The notes beneath the pieces were generated by a model. It worked only from the letters and a program-made list of their open reading frames with translations. It had not been told where the DNA came from and searched no databases. Source: Mumia flava (GTDB lineage Bacteria > Actinomycetota > Actinomycetes > Propionibacteriales > Nocardioidaceae). From it: DNA of 64,000 bases. Location of the stretch: assembly GCF_002797495.1 (NCBI RefSeq), contig NZ_PGEZ01000001.1:806001-870000 (forward strand), written 5' to 3'. The position numbers and the translations under genes were made by a program. Positions 1 to 8,225 of this stretch are shown here, in pieces (positions within the stretch are counted from its first letter, which is position 1; each line of letters starts with the position of its first letter).

Positions 1-1
1 C

Positions 2-772
2 TCCGGCTTCGAGCTGCTCGCCGGCATCGGCGTGTTCGCCGCGCTCGGGTTCATGGCGCAGGCGTCCGGCGTGCAGGTGAGCGAGGTCGCCAGCTCCGGC
101 GTCGGTCTCGCGTTCATCGCGTTCCCGACGATCATCAGCGAGGCGCCGCTCGGCGCGTTCCTCGGCGTGCTGTTCTTCGGCTCGTTGGTGATCGCCGGCT
201 TCACCTCGCTGGTCAGCGTGATCGAGGTGGTGATCTCGGCGGTCCGCGACAAGTTCGAGATGACCCGGCGCGGCGCCACGCTCGCCGTCTCGATCCCGGC
301 GGCGATCGTCAGCCTGATCTTCCTCGGCACGACGTCCGGTCTGTACGTGCTGGACATCGTGGACAACTTCATCAACAAGTTCGGGATCCTGCTCGTCGCG
401 GTCGTCAGCATGGTCGTGCTGGCCTACGCCGTGCGTGCGCTGCCGTCGCTGGCCGAGGCGCTGAACGACCACACCTCGGTGCACGTCGGAGCGTGGTGGC
501 GTGCGCTGATCGCCGTGGTCGCGCCGATCGCCCTCGCCTACGTGCTGATCCGGGACTTCCTCGACACCCTCGAGGAGCCGTACGGCGGGTACCCCGAGTG
601 GATGCTCGCGGTCTTCGGCTGGGGCGCCGCCGGGATCGTGATCGTGTTCGGCTTCCTGGCGGCACTCGTGCCGTGGCGACCCGGCACCTCGCTGGAGGTC
701 CCGGACCTGCCGCCGACCAGGCCGGGCCCGGACCGGACCGACCGGTCGCGACCCGATGAGGAGGTGCGCTGA
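2..772 (+). CDS. metP: NSS-family sodium-dependent amino acid transporter, 3' part (MetP-like)
   Basis: The reading frame is open from the window edge, so only the C-terminal ~256 residues are present and the start lies upstream. They form several hydrophobic membrane segments typical of the C-terminal half of neurotransmitter:sodium symporters. The last ~30 residues are a charged, proline-rich cytoplasmic tail. The family imports amino acids using the sodium gradient. The assignment to a methionine/alanine importer rests on the tiny MetS-type gene that overlaps its stop codon (ATGA), the arrangement of Corynebacterium metPS. Substrate is inferred, not visible. Confidence 0.85.
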   Translation, partial: SGFELLAGIGVFAALGFMAQASGVQVSEVASSGVGLAFIAFPTIISEAPLGAFLGVLFFGSLVIAGFTSLVSVIEVVISAVRDKFEMTRRGATLAVSIPAAIVSLIFLGTTSGLYVLDIVDNFINKFGILLVAVVSMVVLAYAVRALPSLAEALNDHTSVHVGAWWRALIAVVAPIALAYVLIRDFLDTLEEPYGGYPEWMLAVFGWGAAGIVIVFGFLAALVPWRPGTSLEVPDLPPTRPGPDRTDRSRPDEEVR

Positions 773-876
773 TGAGCGGTGAGGCGATCGCGATGATGAT
801 CGTGGCGATCCTGGTGATCTGGGGTGGTCTGGCCGTCGCCGTGTGGAACCTGTCGGCCCGCAGCCCGGAGGAGTAG
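772..876 (+). CDS. metS: MetS-type small subunit of NSS transporter
   Basis: A 34-residue protein starting MSGEAIAMM, with one hydrophobic helix (about residues 6-24) and a short polar tail ending in SARSPEE. The ATG overlaps the upstream transporter stop as ATGA, so translation is probably coupled. Size, single helix and position match the methionine/alanine import NSS small subunit (MetS), which is needed for activity of the large subunit in Corynebacterium. It is too short for most gene callers. It ends 7 bases before the convergent oxidoreductase stop. Confidence 0.85.
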   Translation: MSGEAIAMMIVAILVIWGGLAVAVWNLSARSPEE

Positions 877-883
877 CCCGGCG

Positions 884-2290
884 CTACCGAGTCGCGGCGA
901 GGGCCGCGCGCTCGGCGTCGCGCTGGTGCTCCGCGACCCACGCCTGCGTCGCCATCTGGACGGCGTCCCACGGCGAGCCGAGCGGTGGTGTGTACGCCAG
1001 GTCGAGCGCGGTCAGGTCCGCGACCGTCATCGCGTGGAAGAGGGCGGTGGCGTAGGTGTCGACGCGCTTCGCGACCTCCGCTCCCCGGCGCCCGACCAGC
1101 TGCGCCCCGAGCAGCCGCCCGGTCTCGGCGTCGCCGGTGATCCGGATCGTGATCGGGGTGGCGCCCGGGTAGTACGCCTTGTGGTCGTCGACGGCGACCG
1201 TGGTCGAGACCGGCGCGAACCCGGCCGTACGTGCCTCGTGCTCGCGCAGACCGGTCCGTGCCGCCACCACGTCGAAGACCTTGACCACCTGCGTCCCCAC
1301 CGAGCCGGCGAACCGTGCCGCGCCGCCGAGTGCGTTCTCCCCCGCGACGCGTCCCTGCTTGTGCGCGGTCGTGCCGAGCGGGAGGTACGTGGTCCCGAGC
1401 TGGCGGTGGTGCGTGACCACGCAGTCGCCGGCCGCCCACACGTACGGGAGGTTCGTCGCCATCGACTCCTCGACCACCACGGCGCCGCCGGGGCCCGTCT
1501 CGGCGCCTGCCCGGACCAGCAGGTCGGTGTCGGGGCGCACGCCGACGACGACGAGCACGAGGTCGACGTCCCAGCCCACGGTCTCCCCGTCGTCGGTCCG
1601 GCCGTCGACGCGCAGGCCGGACCCGGTCGTGCCGATCGACGTCACGGTCGCGCCGGTCCGGACGTCGACACCGCGCTCGACGAGCTCGTCGCGCACGATC
1701 GCGCCGAGCTCCTCGTCGACCGTCGGGAGCACCTCGCCGAGCCGCTCGACCTGGGTGACCGCGATGCCGCGCGCGGTCAGTCCTTCGGCCATCTCCAGCC
1801 CGACGTAGCCCGCGCCGACGATCAAGGCCGTCCTCGGCTCGATCCGCTCGAGCGCGTCGGTGAGCGCGAAGGTGTCGCCCATCGAGTGCAGCAGGTGGAC
1901 CCCGTCGGCCGGCCCGAGGCTCGCCAGGCCGTCGATCGGCGGCACGGCCGGGACCGCGCCGGTCCCGACGACCAGTGCGTCGTACGCGAGTGCGTCGGTG
2001 CTGCCGTCGGGGTTGCGCACGACCAGGCGCTTCCCGTCGACGTCGATGTCGGTGGCGAGGGTGTCCAGCCGCAAGGTCGTGCCGGTCGCCTCGAGGTCGG
2101 CGTGGGTGCGGTGCGCGAGGTTGCGCCAGTGCGTGACCTCGCCGGACACGTAGTACGGGATGCCGCAGATCGAGAAGTTCGGGTAGGCGTCGGCGACCAC
2201 GACGGTGACGTCGGCGCCCGGGTCGAGCTCGCGGGCGCGCAGCGCGGCGGAGATGCCGGCGTCGCTGCCGCCGATCGCGACCAGCTTCAT
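884..2290 (-). CDS. FAD/NAD(P)-dependent disulfide-type oxidoreductase (CoA-disulfide reductase-like)
   Basis: 468 residues. An N-terminal FAD-binding Rossmann motif (AIGGSDAGISAA, residues 5-16) is followed by SICGIPYY with a single redox cysteine at Cys42, the position of the catalytic cysteine in CoA-disulfide reductases and NADH oxidases. A second nucleotide-binding motif (VGAGYVGLEMAE) follows, then the dimerisation domain. The start is the ATG at 2290; a longer frame reading into the upstream gene is unlikely. It lies 34 bases downstream of the aquaporin gene on the same strand, so it is probably co-transcribed in the arsenic unit. A role in thiol or arsenical redox chemistry is inferred from context. 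Confidence 0.8.
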   Translation of the reverse strand: MKLVAIGGSDAGISAALRARELDPGADVTVVVADAYPNFSICGIPYYVSGEVTHWRNLAHRTHADLEATGTTLRLDTLATDIDVDGKRLVVRNPDGSTDALAYDALVVGTGAVPAVPPIDGLASLGPADGVHLLHSMGDTFALTDALERIEPRTALIVGAGYVGLEMAEGLTARGIAVTQVERLGEVLPTVDEELGAIVRDELVERGVDVRTGATVTSIGTTGSGLRVDGRTDDGETVGWDVDLVLVVVGVRPDTDLLVRAGAETGPGGAVVVEESMATNLPYVWAAGDCVVTHHRQLGTTYLPLGTTAHKQGRVAGENALGGAARFAGSVGTQVVKVFDVVAARTGLREHEARTAGFAPVSTTVAVDDHKAYYPGATPITIRITGDAETGRLLGAQLVGRRGAEVAKRVDTYATALFHAMTVADLTALDLAYTPPLGSPWDAVQMATQAWVAEHQRDAERAALAATR

Positions 2291-2324
2291 GTTCGGTCCT
2301 CGTCTCGAGTCGGTGGGGAACGGG

Positions 2325-3041
2325 TCAGGAGGAGTGCGGGACCACCACGTCGTCGGCCTTCTCGCCGGCATCGGGGTAGAGCGCCAGCACGACGAGGATC
2401 GCGACCGCCATGCCCACGACCTGCATGGCGATGAACGCGGGCGCGGAGGCGGGCGCGATCCCGGCGAAGGTGTCGGAGAAGATCCGTCCGACGGTCACCG
2501 CCGGGTTGGCGAACGACGTGGAGCTGGTGAACCAGTAGGCGGCGCCGATGTAGATGCCGACCGTGGGCGCGGCCAGGGCGCCGCGGTTGCTGCGGACGAG
2601 CGCGAAGATCAGCGCGACCAGGCCGGCGGTCGCCACGACCTCGCTGAGGAGGTGGCCGCCGCCCAGGCGGTCCTTCGTGGAGATCGCCTGGTCGACCTCG
2701 AACATCGCGTTCGCGAGCACCGCGCCGGCGACGCCGCCCGCCACCTGCGCCACCACGTACGCGCCGAGGTCGGGCACGGGCAGGCCCTTGCCCGACCGTC
2801 GCCCCAGGAACCAGTCGGCGATCGACACGACGGGGTTGAAGTGGGCGCCGGAGACGGGGCCGAACATCAGGATCAGGGCCGCCAGCCCGAACGTGGTGGC
2901 CAGCGAGTTCTCGAGGAGCTGGAGGCCGACGTCGTCGGGCGAGAGCCGCTGGGCGGCGATGCCGGAGCCGACGACCACGGCGACGAGCAGCCCCGTCCCG
3001 AGGAACTCGGCGAGCAGCCGTCGTGGGAGCGATGAAGTCAC
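2325..3041 (-). CDS. MIP-family aquaporin, AqpS-like arsenite channel
   Basis: 238 residues with six membrane helices and the two half-helix motifs of aquaporins: GAHFNPV (Asn69) and SFANPAV (Asn179). The start is a GTG at 3041; the upstream in-frame ATG is closed by a stop. It is divergent from the ArsR-ArsC fusion with a 45-base shared promoter region. In Sinorhizobium meliloti an aquaglyceroporin (AqpS) replaces the arsenite pump in the ars operon and lets arsenite leave down its gradient after arsenate reduction. No Acr3 or ArsB gene is in this locus, so the same role is likely here. Confidence 0.85.
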   Translation of the reverse strand: MTSSLPRRLLAEFLGTGLLVAVVVGSGIAAQRLSPDDVGLQLLENSLATTFGLAALILMFGPVSGAHFNPVVSIADWFLGRRSGKGLPVPDLGAYVVAQVAGGVAGAVLANAMFEVDQAISTKDRLGGGHLLSEVVATAGLVALIFALVRSNRGALAAPTVGIYIGAAYWFTSSTSFANPAVTVGRIFSDTFAGIAPASAPAFIAMQVVGMAVAILVVLALYPDAGEKADDVVVPHSS

Positions 3042-3086
3042 GGGAGCATCTTGACCGATCAGATTACCTCAGTCAAACTTGAGTCA
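3042..3086. promoter_or_regulatory. Divergent ars promoter/operator
   Basis: The 45 bases between the aquaporin GTG and the ArsR-ArsC ATG contain an imperfect dyad TCAA-AC-TTGA (3073-3082) and an outer TTGAC (3051-3055) facing GTCAA (3072-3076). ArsR-family repressors bind such TCAA/TTGA-type dyads. The short spacing means a single bound dimer could control both directions. Function is inferred. Confidence 0.5.
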
Positions 3087-3755
3087 ATGAACGATGAGCG
3101 AACAGCGACCCTGGAGCACCGTGCCGCCGTCTTCGGTGCACTGAGCGACCCTGCACGACTGCGGATCGTCGACGTCCTCGCGCTGGGGGACGCATCCTCC
3201 AGCGAGCTGGCCGAGCTCCTCGGGATCTCCTCGAACCTGCTCGCCCACCACCTGAAGGTGCTGCGCGAGGCAGGCCTGGTCACGTCCCACCCGTCTCAGG
3301 GCGACGGCCGCCGTCAGTACCTCCGCCTGGTCGAGGACGCGCTCGATGCGGCACCGCCCCGCATCGAGACTCCGGCACGCGTCGTGTTCGTCTGCACCGC
3401 CAACTCCGCGCGCTCGCACCTGGCGGCGGCGCTGTGGCGTCAGCACAGCCCGATCCGCTCGGCGTCGGCCGGCACGCACCCGGCGGAGGCGATCGATCCC
3501 GGCGCGCTCGACGTCGCCCGGCGCCGCGCTCTCCCCCTCCCGCGGCGACGCCCGCGCGCTCTCGTCGACGTCGCCGAGGCCGGCGACCTCGTGGTGACCG
3601 TGTGCGACCTGGCCCACGAGGAGCTCGCCGTGCCCAACGACCTGCACTGGTCGGTCCCCGACCCCGTGCGCATCGGCACGCCGGCGGCGTTCGACACCGC
3701 CTACGACGAGCTCGAGGGCCGCGTGACGGCGCTCGCCGCTCGCCTCTCGCCCTGA
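3087..3755 (+). CDS. ArsR regulator fused to LMW-PTP-type arsenate reductase
   Basis: 222 residues from the ATG at 3087; a longer start at 3051 lies inside the operator region. Residues ~10-85 are an ArsR winged helix (recognition segment SSNLLAHHLKVLREAGLV). Residues ~97-222 are a low-molecular-weight phosphatase fold with the CX5R loop CTANSAR (Cys103, Arg109) and the acid motif PDP near the C-terminus. The usual ArsR ELCVCD arsenite site is replaced by a cysteine-free segment, so metalloid sensing must be different or use the fused domain. It is followed after 31 bases by a second arsenate reductase. The phosphatase domain may be a degraded or purely sensory reductase. Confidence 0.85.
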   Translation: MNDERTATLEHRAAVFGALSDPARLRIVDVLALGDASSSELAELLGISSNLLAHHLKVLREAGLVTSHPSQGDGRRQYLRLVEDALDAAPPRIETPARVVFVCTANSARSHLAAALWRQHSPIRSASAGTHPAEAIDPGALDVARRRALPLPRRRPRALVDVAEAGDLVVTVCDLAHEELAVPNDLHWSVPDPVRIGTPAAFDTAYDELEGRVTALAARLSP

Positions 3756-3786
3756 AGCACCGCACCACAGCACGGAAGGCTCGACG

Positions 3787-4434
3787 ATGAGCACCGACCC
3801 GCTCCACATGATCGACCAGCAGCTCGCGCTCGACTCAGCGGTGACCCGGCTCGCCGACGAGTTCGGGAGCACTTTCGACACCGCGACCATCGAGCGGCTC
3901 CTCCGGGCGTCGTTCGACGATCTCGCCGCCCACGCCGTCGTCACGACCTACGTGCCCGTGCTCGCCGAGCGGTTCGCACGCCAACGGCTCCACGCGCTCG
4001 CGAGGGTCGAGGAGCGACACGACGACACCCGCCCGGCCGTGCTCTTCCTGTGCGTCCACAACGCCGGACGGTCCCAGATGGCACTGGGCTATCTCCAGCA
4101 GTACGGGGGCGACCGCGTGATCGGGTGGTCCGGCGGCTCCGAGCCCGCCGCAGCGGTCGACGAGGTCGCCGTGGCGGCGATGGCCGAGCGTGGCATCGAC
4201 ATCGCCACCGAGTTCCCCAAGCCGTGGACCGAGGAGACCGTCCGCGCCGCCGACGTGGTCGTCACCATGGGGTGCGGCGACACCTGCCCGCACTACCCCG
4301 GCACCCGGTACGAGGACTGGGACCTCCCGGACCCGGCGAACGAGGACCTCGCGCACGTCCGACCGATCCGCGACGAGATCGAACGGCGCGTGCTGTCGCT
4401 GCTCGACGGCCTGGACGTCGCCGCCCGACCCTGA
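3787..4434 (+). CDS. arsC: Arsenate reductase ArsC with N-terminal three-helix domain
   Basis: 215 residues. Residues 1-~80 form a helical extension like the three-helix-bundle domain of actinobacterial ArsC proteins. Residues ~82-215 are an LMW-PTP-type arsenate reductase with the P-loop CVHNAGR (Cys89, Arg95), a second cysteine pair in MGCGDTC and the acid motif LPDP. It reduces arsenate to arsenite in the cytoplasm. Family members recycle through thioredoxin or mycothiol/mycoredoxin; the extra cysteine pair favours a thioredoxin-type mechanism, but that is inference. It is the second gene of the arsR-arsC unit and ends 15 bases before the convergent flavoprotein. Confidence 0.88.
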   Translation: MSTDPLHMIDQQLALDSAVTRLADEFGSTFDTATIERLLRASFDDLAAHAVVTTYVPVLAERFARQRLHALARVEERHDDTRPAVLFLCVHNAGRSQMALGYLQQYGGDRVIGWSGGSEPAAAVDEVAVAAMAERGIDIATEFPKPWTEETVRAADVVVTMGCGDTCPHYPGTRYEDWDLPDPANEDLAHVRPIRDEIERRVLSLLDGLDVAARP

Positions 4435-4449
4435 GCGGGCACGACCGGG

Positions 4450-5772
4450 TCAGCCGAGCGACTCCGAGCTCCCCCCGATCGTGAGCAGCTGCGGGGCCGG
4501 AGTGCAGCAGCCGCCGGCGGCGCCGGCCGGCTCGTCGTACAGCCCGGATCCGCCGCACACTCCTGTGTCCGGGAGCGCGAGCTCGACCCGCTCGGCGGCC
4601 TCGACGTCGCCGGCCAGCATCGCGACCACGCTGCGGACCTGCTCGTAGCCGGTCATCGCGAGGAACGTCGGCGCGCGCCCGTACGACTTCATCCCGACCA
4701 GGTAGAGACCGGGCTCCTGCTCGTGCGCGAGATCCCGCGCACCGGTCGCCTGGACCGACCCGCACGAGTGGATGTTCGGGTCGATCTCGGCGGCGATCCG
4801 CCGGGGCGCCTCGAGCGCAGGGTCGAGGTCGAGGCGCAGCTCGGAGAGATACGTGTGGTCGGGCCGGAAGCCCGTCAGCACGACGACCACGTCGGCGGGC
4901 GCGAGCGCACGCCCCTGCTCGTCGACCACGACGGCACGGTCGTCCGTACGCCGGATCTCGGCCGTGCGGAAGCCGGTGACGACCTCGACCCGGCCACGCT
5001 CGACCGCGCGGCGCGCGTGGACGCCGAGGGCGCCACGCCGGGCGAGCTGGTCGGCGGCGCCGCCGCCGAACGCGTTGGCGGTGTCCGCGCGCCGCACGGC
5101 CCAGGTGATCGCGGTGCCAGGGTGCTCCTCGGCGATCCGGTCGAGCTCGATGATCGCGTGCAGCGCCGAGTGCCCGGCCCCGATGACGACCGCGTGCCGG
5201 CCGGCGAACCGCTCGGGCGACGCGGCGTCGGGCACGGCGTACGAGAGGAGGCCGGCGTGCGCCCGCTCCCCGAGCGCCGGCAGTCCGTCCGCGCCCGCGG
5301 GGTTGGGCGTACGCCAGGTGCCGGCGGCGTCCACCACGGCGCGGGCGAGGACCCGCGACTCGCGCCCGTCGGCATCGACGACGTGCACGGTGAACGGCTG
5401 CGCGCCGCGGTCGGCGTCGACCAGCCGGTCCCGCCCGCGCCGCGACGCCCCGGTCACCCGCGCGCCGTACCGCACGTGATCGCCGAGCACCCGCCCCAGC
5501 GGCGCCAGGTAGCGCTCGACCCAGGCGGCGCCGGTGGGGTAGCCGTCGGTCGGCGCGGACCACCCGGTCGCTTCGAGCAGCCGCGCCGACGCCGGGTCGA
5601 CCAGCTCCGGCCACGCCGAGAACAGCCGCACGTGCCCCCACTCCGCGACCGCCGCACCCGGGCCGTCACCGCACTCCAGGACGAGCGGCTCGATCCCGCG
5701 CTCGAGCAGGTGCGCAGCAGCGGCGAGCCCCTGCGGACCCGCTCCGATCACGACCACCGGGAGTTCGGACAT
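4450..5772 (-). CDS. ArsO-like flavin-dependent monooxygenase/oxidoreductase of ars clusters
   Basis: 440 residues from the ATG at 5772, which has an AAGGTGG ribosome site; a longer frame would run into the operator upstream. The N-terminal FAD motif is VVIGAGPQGLAAAA and a second nucleotide motif is VVIGAGHSALHAI. The C-terminus carries CGGSG and a CC pair (AAGGCCTP). Proteins of this kind recur beside arsC in actinobacterial arsenic clusters (ArsO-like). The substrate is not proven. It is convergent with arsC and is preceded by a strong dyad-covered promoter, so it is probably under separate ArsR control. Confidence 0.75.
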   Translation of the reverse strand: MSELPVVVIGAGPQGLAAAAHLLERGIEPLVLECGDGPGAAVAEWGHVRLFSAWPELVDPASARLLEATGWSAPTDGYPTGAAWVERYLAPLGRVLGDHVRYGARVTGASRRGRDRLVDADRGAQPFTVHVVDADGRESRVLARAVVDAAGTWRTPNPAGADGLPALGERAHAGLLSYAVPDAASPERFAGRHAVVIGAGHSALHAIIELDRIAEEHPGTAITWAVRRADTANAFGGGAADQLARRGALGVHARRAVERGRVEVVTGFRTAEIRRTDDRAVVVDEQGRALAPADVVVVLTGFRPDHTYLSELRLDLDPALEAPRRIAAEIDPNIHSCGSVQATGARDLAHEQEPGLYLVGMKSYGRAPTFLAMTGYEQVRSVVAMLAGDVEAAERVELALPDTGVCGGSGLYDEPAGAAGGCCTPAPQLLTIGGSSESLG

Positions 5773-5787
5773 GTGAGCCACCTTCAG

Positions 5788-5842
5788 ATTGACGATCGTC
5801 GATACGAGCGTCACTCTGCCGCTCGTATCGACGTCTGTCAAT
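5788..5842 (-). promoter_or_regulatory. Promoter overlapped by long inverted repeat (ArsO-like gene)
   Basis: Two 23-base arms (5788-5810 and 5820-5842) match at 20 of 23 positions around a 9-base centre. The inner 14 bases CGTCGATACGAGCG and the outer ATTGAC are exact in both arms. On the minus strand TTGACA (5836-5841) and CAGAGT (5813-5818) are separated by 17 bases, so the repeat covers the whole promoter core. This looks like a repressor operator for the flavoprotein gene. The same repeat could also act as a terminator for the acyl-CoA dehydrogenase gene that ends at 5851. Confidence 0.6.
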
Positions 5843-5850
5843 AGGTCGGC

Positions 5851-7038
5851 TCAGCGGAACGCGGGGTGCCCGGTCATCGCCTGCCCGACGACGAGGGTGT
5901 GCATCTCCACCGTCCCCTCGTAGGTCAGCACGGACTCGAGGTTGTTCATGTGCCGGATCACCGGGTACTCCAGGGAGATCCCGTTCGCGCCGAGCACGGT
6001 CCGGGCCGTACGACAGATCTCGAGCGCCTCGCGCACGTTGTTCAGCTTGCCCAGGCTCACCTGCTCCGGACGCAGCGCACCGGCATCCTTGCGGCGGCCG
6101 AGGTGCAGGGCGAGCAGCAGGCCCTTGGTGTACTCGAGGTTCATGTCGACGAGCTTCTGCTGGGTGAGCTGGAACGCCGAGATCGGCCGTCCGAACTGCA
6201 CCCGCTCGCCGGCGTAGTCCAGCGCCGCCTCCAGGCACGACCGCGCGGCCCCCAGCGCTCCCCAGACGATCCCGTACCGCGCCTCGTTGAGGCAGCTCAG
6301 CGGCCCTCGCAGCCCGACCACCTCGGGCAGGACGGCATCGCCCGGCAGCCGGACGCCGTCCAGCACCAGCTCGCTCGTCACCGACGCCCGCAACGACTGC
6401 TTGTGCTTGATCTCCGGTGCGCTGAAGCCGGTCGTCGTCGTCGGCACCACGAAGCCGCGGACGCCCTCGTCGGTCTGCGCCCACACGACCGCCACGTCGG
6501 CGACGGTGCCGTTCGTGATCCACATCTTGCGGCCGTCGAGCACCCAGTCGGAGCCGTCGCGACGCGCCCGGGTCCGCATGCTGCCCGGGTCCGACCCGGC
6601 GTCGGGCTCGGTCAGCCCGAAGCAGCCGATCGCCTCGCCGGCCGCCATCCGCGGCAGCCACTCCTGCTTGTGCTGCTCGCTCCCCCAGCGCCAGATCGCG
6701 AACATCGCGAGCGACCCCTGGACGGAGACCAGCGACCGGATCCCCGAGTCGGTCGCCTCGAGCTCGAGGCACGCGAGCCCGTACTCCGTCGCCGACATGC
6801 CCGCGCAGCCGTACCCCTCCAGGTGCATCCCGAGCACACCGAGGCTGCCGAGCTCCTTGGCGAGCCCGCGGACGTCGTCGATCGACCCGCGCTCGAACCA
6901 GTCCGCGACGTACGGGTCGATCCGCTCGTCGCACAGCTGACGGACCGACGCGCGGACCGCCAGCTCGTCCGGGCTCAGCAGGTCGTCGATGCCGGCGAGG
7001 TCGAGCGGCTCGACCGGACGGCGGGTGGTGGTGCTCAT
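5851..7038 (-). CDS. gcdH: Glutaryl-CoA dehydrogenase
   Basis: 395 residues of acyl-CoA dehydrogenase fold. The motifs follow the glutaryl-CoA branch closely: SVQGSL, CFGLTEPDAGSDP, WITNG, CLNEARYGI, LGANGIS and TYEGTVEMH, with the catalytic base at Glu374. The enzyme oxidises and decarboxylates glutaryl-CoA to crotonyl-CoA with FAD in the cytoplasm. The ATG overlaps the CoA-transferase stop (ATGA), and it is the last gene of the long minus-strand operon beginning at the P450. Together with the preceding glutarate-type CoA-transferase it makes a C5 dicarboxylate the likely end product of the upstream steps. Confidence 0.92.
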   Translation of the reverse strand: MSTTTRRPVEPLDLAGIDDLLSPDELAVRASVRQLCDERIDPYVADWFERGSIDDVRGLAKELGSLGVLGMHLEGYGCAGMSATEYGLACLELEATDSGIRSLVSVQGSLAMFAIWRWGSEQHKQEWLPRMAAGEAIGCFGLTEPDAGSDPGSMRTRARRDGSDWVLDGRKMWITNGTVADVAVVWAQTDEGVRGFVVPTTTTGFSAPEIKHKQSLRASVTSELVLDGVRLPGDAVLPEVVGLRGPLSCLNEARYGIVWGALGAARSCLEAALDYAGERVQFGRPISAFQLTQQKLVDMNLEYTKGLLLALHLGRRKDAGALRPEQVSLGKLNNVREALEICRTARTVLGANGISLEYPVIRHMNNLESVLTYEGTVEMHTLVVGQAMTGHPAFR

Positions 7039-8225
7039 CGGGACTCCTCGGTCAGGAAGCGGCGGACGTGGTCGTTGTGCTCGCCCAGGCGCGGAGGCGG
7101 CGCGTAGGCCGAGACGGGGGTGGCGGAGAAGCTGATCGGGTTGCGGACCTGGTGCGGGTCGTCGGCACCGACGGGCACCGTCGGCTCCAGGCCGAGACGC
7201 TCGGCGAGGGCGAACCCGTCGGCGATGCTCCCGACCTTCCCCGTGGGGACACCGACCGCGCTGAGCCGTTCGACCCAGACGTCCACGGTGTCGTCCGCGA
7301 GCGGACCTTCGAGCTCGGCGACGAGCGCCGCCCGGTGGCCGACCCGGTCGGCGTTGGTCGCGAAGCGCGGGTCGTCGGCCAGCTCCGGGCGCCCCAGCAC
7401 CGCGGTCAGCCGTCCGAACTGGCGGTCGTTGCCGCAGCACACCGCCAGGTCGCCGTCCTTCGCGGCGAGCGTCTCGTACGGCGCGATCGAGGGGTGCTGG
7501 TTGCCCATCCGGGTCGGGGCACGGCCCGTGGCGAGGTAGGACGAGGCCTGGTTGGCGAGCGAGCCCAGCAGGCTGGAGAGGAGGTTGACCTCCACGCGTT
7601 GCCCGCTCCCGGTGCGTTCGCGCGCCTGCAGCGCCGCGAGGATGCCGATCGTGGCGTCCTTCGCGGTCAGCACGTCGACGAGCGCGACCCCGGCCTTCGT
7701 CGGCGCGTCGTCACCGGTGATGCTCATCAGGCCGCCGACGGCCTGGACCAGGAAGTCGTAGCCCGCGAGGTCGGCTCCGCCGGCGGTGCCGAAGCCGGTG
7801 ATCGACGCGTAGACGGCCCGGGGGTTGATCGCGCGGACGGACTCGTACCCCAGACCGTGCCGGTCCAGCGTGCCGACCCGGAAGTTCTCGATCAGCACGT
7901 CGCAGCGCGCGGCGAGCTCGTGGGCGAGCGCGCGGTCGCCCGGGTCGGCGAGGTCGAGCTCGACCGACTTCTTGGACCGGTTCGCGCAGGCGAAGTACGA
8001 GCTGCCGGTCTGCGTCCACGGCGGACCCCAGTGCCGGGTGTCGTCCCCGGTGCCGGGGCGCTCGACCTTGATCACCTCCGCGCCGAGGTCGGCCAGCATG
8101 ACCGCGGCGAGCGGGCCCGCGAGGACGCGGCTGAAGTCCGCGACCAGCACGCCGTCGAGCGGGCGCGCGGACGGTGCCGCGCTCCCGCCCGACGACGGTG
8201 CCGCCGCTGGGTCCGCGTGCGTCAC
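7035..8225 (-). CDS. CaiB/BaiF CoA-transferase, succinyl-CoA:glutarate type
   Basis: 396 residues from a GTG at 8225 that overlaps the dehydrogenase stop (GTGA). It is a class III CoA-transferase with RVLAGP near the N-terminus, VERPGTGDDTR, and the catalytic aspartate at Asp157 in GYDFLV. Stretches such as WGPPW, LMSITG and VNLLSS resemble the glutarate CoA-transferase SUGCT. It would move CoA from succinyl-CoA to glutarate, supplying the substrate of the next gene, glutaryl-CoA dehydrogenase. The first ~20 residues are a low-complexity Ala/Ser/Pro leader. Confidence 0.85.
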   Translation of the reverse strand: MTHADPAAAPSSGGSAAPSARPLDGVLVADFSRVLAGPLAAVMLADLGAEVIKVERPGTGDDTRHWGPPWTQTGSSYFACANRSKKSVELDLADPGDRALAHELAARCDVLIENFRVGTLDRHGLGYESVRAINPRAVYASITGFGTAGGADLAGYDFLVQAVGGLMSITGDDAPTKAGVALVDVLTAKDATIGILAALQARERTGSGQRVEVNLLSSLLGSLANQASSYLATGRAPTRMGNQHPSIAPYETLAAKDGDLAVCCGNDRQFGRLTAVLGRPELADDPRFATNADRVGHRAALVAELEGPLADDTVDVWVERLSAVGVPTGKVGSIADGFALAERLGLEPTVPVGADDPHQVRNPISFSATPVSAYAPPPRLGEHNDHVRRFLTEESR

